Of a stretch of DNA of 7,300 nucleotides, positions 1-6,100 are shown one piece after another. The stretch covers positions 1 to 7,300 of the forward strand of contig JAEOUJ010000102.1 of NCBI GenBank assembly GCA_016839405.1. The letters run 5' to 3'. A program made the translations under genes and the position numbers. Each line of letters begins with the position of its first letter. Positions within the stretch are counted from its first letter, which is position 1. This DNA is from Candidatus Gerdarchaeota archaeon. Lineage in GTDB: Archaea > Asgardarchaeota > Heimdallarchaeia > JABLTI01. The notes below the pieces were generated by a model. The model was not told where the DNA came from, made no database searches, and saw only the letters and a program-made list of their open reading frames with translations.

Positions 1-1532
1 TAATAATTATAATTATTGTTTCAATGATAATAAGATTTGTAGCTGCATGGTTTTCAGAAGGTTTTGTTCATCCAGATGAGGTTTTTCAATCTATAGAAAT
101 GGTTCATTTTAGGATTTATGGAGAGTTTGGAAATGGCATAACAATTCCATGGGAATATGATGAAAGTCATGAATATGGTGGCGCTCGTTCGTGGTTTTTT
201 GTTTTATTACTTACAGTATTTATTCGTTCCATGATGTTATTTGGAGCATCAGATCCTTTAGTTTTATTTAGATTAACACGAATTTTTCTTGCTTTGTTTT
301 CAATGATGACTGTTATTATTGCATACTTCTTTGCAAAAGAGATCTTTAACGAACGAGTTGGTTTGCTGAGTGCTTTATTATGTGGGATATGGTGGTTTTT
401 CCCATTTTGGGCGAGTAGGACAATGACAGATTCAATCTCATCAGATTTATTATTTCTAAGTATTTTTTTGATATACAAATCTTTTAAGATTAAAAATGAT
501 TTAACAAGAAGAATTCTGTATACTTTCTTTTCAGGCATTGTTTTGGGATTTGCTTTTATGTTGCGTTTCCCCTCTGGTTTAATGGGTATTCCTTTGTTTA
601 TTTTTCTATTAGTTCAAGCTATCATTGAGATAAGAAATAATAAAACTAAAAATCAGAAAAATTCTCCCAAAAAGATTGTTCTATTATTATTACCAACATT
701 TGGTTTTATCTTTGGTGCTATTCTAATGATTTTGTTTCAAGGAATTCTAGACTTAATAACTTGGGGAGATTTTATGCAATCTCCAATAAATTTCTTTATG
801 TATAATATTGTTGAAGGGCAAAGTTCAGTCCATGGTGTTTCCCCCTGGTATCAATACTTTGCAGGTTTCTTTACAGATTTTGGATTGTATTATTTACCAA
901 TACTGTTAGTTTTCTTTATTATTGGTTTAAGTTTTAAAGAAAAACTAAAAACTAAAGGATTTATTGGAACTTTAGTTATATTTTGGTTAGTTATTTTTTC
1001 TGCTGTTGGGCATAAAGAATTCAGATTTATTTTTATAATTCTACCATTATGTTTTATTTTCATTGCTAATGGTATTATAAAATTTATAGATTTAATAGAG
1101 AAGAAAACATACAAAAAAATTACTTTGGGGATTATACTAACAATATTTTGTACTTCTTCAGCTTTAATGGCTACTATACATAAAAGTTGGATGTGGGATT
1201 GGAATTCTGGTATTTGTAATGCAATGTGGTATGTTGGCAAGCAAGAAGATTCAGAAAGAGTGGTTGTTTTTGAGGCAGTTTGGTACACTGGGGGATATGC
1301 TTACCTTGATAAAAATATCCCAATTTATTTCATTAAGATTTATTCATGGACTAATCCATCTACATCATATAACTCAACATTTTACAGATCAACTTATGTT
1401 ACGAATGGCACCTATTGTGTTCTAAGAGGAGATGAAATGCTTTATGTTTCTTCCATTTTAGAAAATCTGGGACTAAGCATTATTGCAACTTTTGATGAAG
1501 AATTAAGATCTGTATATGTCTATAAGTTGTAG
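1..1532 (+). CDS. GT22-family (PIG-B/ALG9-like) membrane mannosyltransferase, 5'-partial
   Basis: Probable dolichol/polyprenyl-phosphate-sugar-dependent glycosyltransferase of the GT22 fold, acting at the outer face of the membrane. Numbering from the ATG at 24, it shows HPDE at 16-19 followed by Q22 and E25, the WEY...GGARSW loop at 43-57, SRTMTDS at 131-137, SPWYQY at 273-278 and HKEFRF at 330-335. These match the order and spacing of conserved GT22 blocks. About 11-12 hydrophobic segments run to residue 385. A hydrophilic C-terminal domain (386-502) carries two N-x-S/T sequons (N450, N461). A Lys/Asn-rich loop sits near 203-216. The frame has no stop between position 3 and the ATG at 24, and the preceding codons read I-I-I-I-V-S, continuing the hydrophobic run that should form the first membrane helix. 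The real start is therefore probably upstream of the window. The stop is TAG at 1530-1532. The membrane GT-C class is firm. Mannose specificity and the exact acceptor are inferred from the family only; another GT-C family is the main alternative. Confidence 0.82.
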   Translation, partial: IIIIIVSMIIRFVAAWFSEGFVHPDEVFQSIEMVHFRIYGEFGNGITIPWEYDESHEYGGARSWFFVLLLTVFIRSMMLFGASDPLVLFRLTRIFLALFSMMTVIIAYFFAKEIFNERVGLLSALLCGIWWFFPFWASRTMTDSISSDLLFLSIFLIYKSFKIKNDLTRRILYTFFSGIVLGFAFMLRFPSGLMGIPLFIFLLVQAIIEIRNNKTKNQKNSPKKIVLLLLPTFGFIFGAILMILFQGILDLITWGDFMQSPINFFMYNIVEGQSSVHGVSPWYQYFAGFFTDFGLYYLPILLVFFIIGLSFKEKLKTKGFIGTLVIFWLVIFSAVGHKEFRFIFIILPLCFIFIANGIIKFIDLIEKKTYKKITLGIILTIFCTSSALMATIHKSWMWDWNSGICNAMWYVGKQEDSERVVVFEAVWYTGGYAYLDKNIPIYFIKIYSWTNPSTSYNSTFYRSTYVTNGTYCVLRGDEMLYVSSILENLGLSIIATFDEELRSVYVYKL

Positions 1533-1552
1533 TAAAGATTTCAGAAAATTAA
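1533..1552. other. 20-base gap between convergent genes
   Basis: The stop codon of the glycosyltransferase (1530-1532, +) and that of the beta-CASP nuclease (1553-1555, -) are separated by only 20 A/T-rich bases. There is no GC-rich hairpin. Read on the minus strand the gap contains only a short TTTT run, so there is no convincing terminator for the nuclease gene here. Transcripts of both genes probably end inside the opposite gene and overlap in antisense at their 3' ends. Confidence 0.6.
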
Positions 1553-2929
1553 TTATATCATTTTTAAATTGTATTCTTTCTTATAATCTGGTACTTTAGC
1601 CCAAATACCCAAGATATTTCTTAATTCTGCTGCAAATGTTAGTGATTGGTCAGCTTCACCATGTACCACGAATGTTTTCAAAGGAGGTTTTTTAATTCTC
1701 ACTATATGTTTTTTTAATTCCTTCCTATCAGCATGGGCGCTAAATCCTTGTATATTTTTAATTTCAGCTCTAACAGGAATTTCTCTATCATATATCTCCA
1801 CTTCTTTTTCCCCATCAACTATTCGTCGTCCTAAAGTTCCTTTTGCTTGAAATCCTACAAAAACAATTATTGATTTTCTAGATGGCAAATCATTTAGTAA
1901 ATGGTTGAGAATTCTCCCACCAGTGCACATCCCTGAACCAGCAAAAACAACACAAGTTTCAAAACCCATTAATATATTCCTTGAATCACGTATTTTTTTC
2001 GTGAATTTCAATTCAGGGAAACTTAGAGGATTATCACCTGATTTCAAAAGTTCTATTGTTTCTTTATCAAAACATTCAGGATGTTTTAGATAAATCTTTG
2101 TAGCATCTATAGCCATAGGTGAATCAATGTAAACAGGTGTTTTATCTACCTCTCCACTTTCAAATATTTCATTAAGAAAATAGATTAATGTTTGGGTTCT
2201 CCCAACAGCAAAAGAAGGTATAATCAATTTCCCGCCTTCTTTTGCAATATGTTTCGTATAGGCAATTAAATTCTGTTTTGAATTTTCCATAGAGGGATGA
2301 ATCTTATTACCATATGTAGATTCTGTTATCAAATAATGAGCTTCTTTAATTGGATCAGGATTTTTTATTAGAGGTTGATCGTTCTGGCCTATATCCCCTG
2401 TGAAGACAATTTTTGTACCATCTATATCAAGATTTGGTTGGGCAGAACCTAGAATATGACCAGCGTCAATAAACTTTAATGTAGTATAATTATCAATTTG
2501 TTCTGATTTTTGGTATGGAATTGTTATAAAATTTTTTAAAGCTTCAAAAACATCTTCTTCGTCATATAAAGGTTCAATCATCCCTTTTTTTCTTGAGATC
2601 TTTTCTTTTCTCATCTCCTCTTTTGATATTTTAACTGCATCTAATAATAATATGTTACATAGATCTTTAGTGGCTGGGGTGCAATAAACGGGTCCTTCAT
2701 AACCATATTGATATAACAGTGGTATTCTACCGGAATGATCTATGTGTGCATGTGATAGCACAACATTATCTATACTTTTAGGATCAAAGGAAAATCGTTT
2801 ATTGTAATGATGAGGTATTCCTTGTATCATTCCACATTCAAGTAGTGTCTTATTTTTTCCAGCTGTAATAATATGTGCACTTCCAGTTGTTCTAGCAACT
2901 GCTCCATGAAAAGAGATTTGTAATTCCAT
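1553..2929 (-). CDS. beta-CASP metallo-beta-lactamase-fold ribonuclease (CPSF73/aCPSF2-like)
   Basis: Predicted zinc-dependent RNase (endonuclease, possibly also 5'-3' exonuclease) of the beta-CASP family, acting in the cytoplasm in mRNA 3'-end processing or decay. Numbering from the GTG at 2944 (subtract 5 for the preferred ATG), the MBL motifs are LLECG 34-38, HAHIDH 65-70, H163 in DAGHILGSA, and D184 in TGDIG. The beta-CASP motifs are A (E208 in TESTYG), B (H404 in GFSAHAD) and C (H428 in VVHGE). The conserved GSGMCTGGR stretch is at 336-344. All expected metal ligands are present. Motif 1 has Glu36 where Asp is usual. There is no N-terminal KH domain, which excludes aCPSF1 and fits the roughly 430-460-residue aCPSF2/TTHA0252 type. 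The upstream GTG would add five residues, but it overlaps a GGAG nine bases before the ATG at 2929, so the ATG (458 aa) is preferred. It is convergent with the glycosyltransferase and divergent from the giant repeat protein. RNase J is less likely given the Ysh1-like GSGM/GFSAHAD pattern. Confidence 0.9.
   Translation of the reverse strand: MELQISFHGAVARTTGSAHIITAGKNKTLLECGMIQGIPHHYNKRFSFDPKSIDNVVLSHAHIDHSGRIPLLYQYGYEGPVYCTPATKDLCNILLLDAVKISKEEMRKEKISRKKGMIEPLYDEEDVFEALKNFITIPYQKSEQIDNYTTLKFIDAGHILGSAQPNLDIDGTKIVFTGDIGQNDQPLIKNPDPIKEAHYLITESTYGNKIHPSMENSKQNLIAYTKHIAKEGGKLIIPSFAVGRTQTLIYFLNEIFESGEVDKTPVYIDSPMAIDATKIYLKHPECFDKETIELLKSGDNPLSFPELKFTKKIRDSRNILMGFETCVVFAGSGMCTGGRILNHLLNDLPSRKSIIVFVGFQAKGTLGRRIVDGEKEVEIYDREIPVRAEIKNIQGFSAHADRKELKKHIVRIKKPPLKTFVVHGEADQSLTFAAELRNILGIWAKVPDYKKEYNLKMI
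1561..1565 (+). terminator. possible U-tract terminator of the glycosyltransferase mRNA
   Basis: A run of five T's begins 29 bases after the TAG stop of the glycosyltransferase, within a T-rich stretch that continues to about 1582. Archaeal intrinsic termination often needs only a U-tract without a stem-loop, so this is the nearest candidate. It lies inside the last codons of the convergent nuclease gene, where the opposite strand encodes lysine. A five-base run is common by chance in DNA this AT-rich. Confidence 0.25.
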
Positions 2930-2938
2930 ATACTTATA

Positions 2939-2942
2939 CTCC
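2939..2942 (-). promoter_or_regulatory. Shine-Dalgarno-like GGAG that decides the nuclease start
   Basis: On the minus strand GGAG lies nine bases before the ATG at 2929. The only further-upstream in-frame start is the GTG at 2944-2942, which overlaps this GGAG. Using the GGAG as ribosome binding site therefore favours the ATG. The protein then begins M-E-L-Q-I-S-F-H-G-A, as expected for the first beta-strand of this family. Confidence 0.5.
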
Positions 2943-2963
2943 ACATTTCTTAATATAACTTAA

Positions 2964-2970
2964 TTATAAA
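2964..2970 (-). promoter_or_regulatory. possible TATA box for the nuclease gene
   Basis: The minus strand reads TTTATAA here, about 35 bases before the preferred ATG at 2929. An archaeal start site some 25 bases downstream would give a leader of roughly a dozen bases, leaving little room for the GGAG. Either the leader is very short or a more distal A/T box is used. DNA this A/T-rich offers several alternatives, so confidence is low. Confidence 0.3.
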
Positions 2971-2980
2971 ATTTAATGAT

Positions 2981-3046
2981 TATCACACTTATTTTGCATT
3001 TTAATCATAAAAAAAGTTATTTTTTATCACATAGGTTACTATCACA
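2981..3046. repeat. three direct copies of TATCACA
   Basis: TATCACA appears in the same orientation at 2981-2987, 3025-3031 and 3040-3046. These are among the few C-containing words in this region. The last two copies are 15 bases apart, start to start. The first overlaps the end of a TTTAATGATTAT copy, creating the inverted repeat TGAT-T-ATCA at 2977-2985. They could be regulator half-sites or chance repeats. Confidence 0.35.
3007..3027. repeat. A/T-only inverted repeat (8-base arms)
   Basis: ATAAAAAA (3007-3014) and TTTTTTAT (3020-3027) are perfect reverse complements around a 5-base loop. Pure A/T arms make a weak hairpin. The paired A and T tracts may instead bend DNA between the two promoters, or reflect low complexity only. 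Confidence 0.3.
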
Positions 3047-3088
3047 ATTTTTATTTTAATGATTATGTAGTAATAAGACACTAGAAGC

Positions 3089-3094
3089 TATAAA
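3089..3094 (+). promoter_or_regulatory. possible TATA box for the giant repeat-protein gene
   Basis: TATAAA lies 55 bases before the ATG at 3150, preceded by the purine-rich AGAAGC where an archaeal BRE would sit. Initiation about 25 bases downstream would give a leader of roughly 30 bases, which would include the weak GTGGA motif (3137-3141) eight bases before the ATG. Confidence 0.4.
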
Positions 3095-3149
3095 CAATTA
3101 ATTTCAGCAGTTAATTTAGTGAAAAATTGTTAAAGTGTGGATTTGAATA

Positions 3150-6100
3150 ATGTTTGAGAATATTGAAAAAGCTCGTCAGCTCCTTGATTCAGGTTCGCCT
3201 AGAGCTGCAATTGATGAATTTTTCAAATTAATTGATATTTTAAAAGGAAAGAAAAACGATGATGAGGCTTCACGTTTATTACTTGAAATTGCTAAAAAAA
3301 TTGATGAAACAAATGATAAACGTAATATTTACTATTTAACTGATCTCTTTCTTAATGAAATATTAGAGCTTAAAATTAAAGATTCTAAAAATTATGTGAA
3401 AGAAGTAGATAATTTTCTTACAAATGTAAAGACATTATATAGAGATAAGGATAAATCATATGAAAAATCTGGATTAATTGCTGAAACTCAAGTGCAGTTT
3501 TATGAAAAATACAAAATAGATTCTAAAGATATTTTATTAGAAGCTATTACCGATTATAATAATTGGGTAATTGAATTATTTGATAAGCAACGAGTTAGAG
3601 ACGAAGATATAAAAGCAGCAGAAGAAATTATTCTAAAAATTGATTCATTAAATATTAAACTTGAACAACCTGAGCAGACAATTTCCACATATAGTAATAT
3701 TGCTAAAAAACAAATAGCAAATAAAAATCCTGATTTAGCTGAGAAAATGATTGATAGAGCAGTTGAATATTTACTCAAATTAAAAACTGATGATTCGAAG
3801 ATTAGTAATGCTGCTGAAAATATAATGTCAGCTTATGTTCAATTAATTGAAAATAAAATTGCAGATATTTTAAATCCAGAGATTTCAATTTCTAGACTTG
3901 ATACTATTACTTTTGAGAATAATATAGCAACTAGAATAATTACTCATGCAAAGGATATTTGTACAAAAGCAAAAGCTACCCCAGCAATTAATATTTTAGC
4001 AAAAGAACTATCATTAATTGGATTGGCTTTATTTGAGAAAGGACATTATCAATATGCTATTCCATATTTTGAAGAAGCTAAAAATTACTATATCATAGTT
4101 GGAAATAATGTTGATACTTTAGCATTTGGTAATAATCTTATTTCATTGGGTTTGCAATTATATACAGATGAACGATATCCAATTGGTAGAGATTACTTCA
4201 ATATTGCTGTTGAAATTGGTCAAAGTGTTGATAGAAATTTTGAGGTTTTAGTTTATCAAAAACAAGCAGAAAATTTCCTCAAGTATAGAAAATATCAATT
4301 AGCTTTTGAAGCTTATCGATTAATGATTGAACCTCTCAAAGAGTTGCCAGATAGCGAAATGCGAAGTGATGCTCCTAGTTTAATTCGTCAATTAGCTCGC
4401 GATCGATTTGATAAGAATGACTTTCATTATGCAGAATTATTTTATCGTTTAACTGCGGATTTCTTTAATGCTTTTAATTTAACTGAACTTGCAGCAGATA
4501 CTTATGATTCAGCTTGGGAATCTATGTTTAATGTTCGTCAACTGCAAACAGGCATTGATTTAGCAACGAAAGCTGCTGAAGCTTATATTAAATCTGGTAA
4601 AGAAGAAAATGGTGCTGATGTTTATTTTAAATTAGCCAAACAACTATTGAGAGAAGATCATTATGATATCGCTTTAGAACGATTATATTTAACAGCTAAG
4701 ACAATACCAGATTACCTTCAAGAAGAAAAATTCAGACCTTTAGTTGCAATAGCTACGAAATATACTGAAATATGTCTTAAAGCAAATGATACTATAAATG
4801 CGATAGAATTATGGAAAGCAGCTTGTGAATTTAATGAAACTTTAGCTAGGTCTTTAATTAAGCGTGATGTTAATGCAGTTGTTGAAACTATAGAAGATCA
4901 TATCGAAAACGTTCGTAAATTTGATAATGAAGAATTAAATGAAATTACTATGGAGTCAGCTAGAGGTAGTGGTAGAGTTTTATCTGAAGCTAAAGAATAT
5001 GAACGGGCAGCTAAAATCATGGTCAGCTTTGCTACAGATTTCCTTAGAAAGGATTTAACACAATACGCTAATCCACTTTTTGAGGAAGGAGCTTCTGAAT
5101 TCGTTAAAGCTAAACAACCAGATGAAGCAGCTAGAGTTTTATCTGCATTAGCAAGATACCATTCAGACCATGATCAACCAGAGATTAGCTTAAAATACTA
5201 TCTTTTAGCTTCAATTGATGGTGATATAAAAACAGATGAAAGAATCTATCAATTTGTTGCTGAACATTGTTTTGAAACTTTTTCCACTCAATTAAATAAG
5301 GGAGACATAACTAATGCTGAAAAAGGATACGATGTAGTTTTAAGAATTGCTTCTTCAGTTAATAAGGAAATTGCTGGTAGATTATCAAGTGATATAGCAA
5401 AGAAATTTATTGAACAGCAACAATTTGGTTTTGCTTTAAAATATTACCAACAAGCTATTAACAATTTCATGGAAAAATCCGAGAAAAATGCAATTATAAT
5501 TTCAGCTGAATGTATTGAGCGAGGAAGAAAAGCATTTTCAAATAACCAATTACAAGCTTCATTTGATCTAATTAATCTTGGTGTAACTAGCTTACATAAA
5601 GCAAAACAAACAATACAAGCTGCACAAACAGCAAGAATGGAAGGAGAAAAATATCTAGCAAGCTCTAATCCTGAGAATGGTATTATTCTTTTAACAATAG
5701 CAATTGAATTATATGAATCACTAAAAGACAATAAATCAATTGCTGAAATTTATTTTTCTAAAGGACAATATTATCTATCATCAAACGAACTAAATCAAAG
5801 TATAAATGAATTTAAAACAGCAGGCATGATTTATTTTAACAATAAGCAAAAGAGTGATTTAAAGAAATTAATTTATGACATAATTGAATTTGGTTCAAAA
5901 ATTGTTAATAGAGAAATTACATCTACAAAAGAAGATGAAGCTAATTCCGAAGAAAATGCAAGAAATTTCTTCTTACTAGCCGAAGATCTAAGCAAAAATC
6001 TTAATGAACCACAATTAATTAGTGATGTTACTTATAAGAGTTGGAATTATTTTTCAGGAGCATTACATCATGAATCAGCTCTTCAATATTTACAAAAAAC

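Larger units (their letters stand above)
2972..3066. repeat. duplicated 12-mer TTTAATGATTAT containing palindrome TAATGATTA
   Basis: TTTAATGATTAT occurs exactly twice, at 2972-2983 and 3055-3066. Its core TAAT-G-ATTA (2974-2982 and 3057-3065) is a perfect inverted repeat around one central base, the shape expected of a dimeric regulator site. One copy lies four bases upstream of the nuclease TATA candidate, and the other about 22 bases upstream of the TATA candidate of the repeat-protein gene. A related half-site, TTTTAATCAT, lies at 2999-3008. An operator role is inference. Confidence 0.4.
2930..3149. promoter_or_regulatory. divergent intergenic regulatory region
   Basis: About 220 non-coding bases lie between the divergent starts of the beta-CASP nuclease (-) and the giant repeat protein (+). 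They are extremely A/T-rich with short A and T tracts. They hold candidate promoters for both strands and three kinds of small repeat, each listed separately. I find no ORF and no convincing structured RNA here. In-frame stops, the last being TGA at 3144-3146, rule out an N-terminal extension of the plus-strand gene. Confidence 0.7.

Noticed and set aside
167..538. Minus-strand open frame of 123 codons
   Set aside because: It is the antisense shadow of the glycosyltransferase, which has clear family motifs in this stretch. The translation shows no recognisable domain.
890..1288. Minus-strand open frame of 132 codons
   Set aside because: Lies wholly opposite the glycosyltransferase membrane segments; low-complexity translation with no family signature.
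1219..1425. Plus-strand 68-codon frame in another phase
   Set aside because: Overlaps the glycosyltransferase C-terminal domain in a shifted frame, and has no motif. The main frame is uninterrupted, so it does not indicate a frameshift.
1905..2093. Plus-strand 62-codon frame
   Set aside because: Antisense to the beta-CASP motif region of the nuclease. Its length is unremarkable.
3007..3027. A/T inverted repeat as a rho-independent terminator
   Set aside because: It lies between divergent promoters, where no transcript is expected to end, and its stem has no G-C pairs, so a terminator role is not credible.
3554..3778. Minus-strand 74-codon frame that looks hydrophobic
   Set aside because: Antisense of Glu/Lys/Asn/Ile codons naturally reads as Phe/Leu/Ile/Ser, giving a false membrane-like peptide. 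The plus-strand giant frame explains the region.
5444..5731. Minus-strand 95-codon frame
   Set aside because: Same antisense artefact within the giant repeat-protein gene; no promoter or ribosome site of note.
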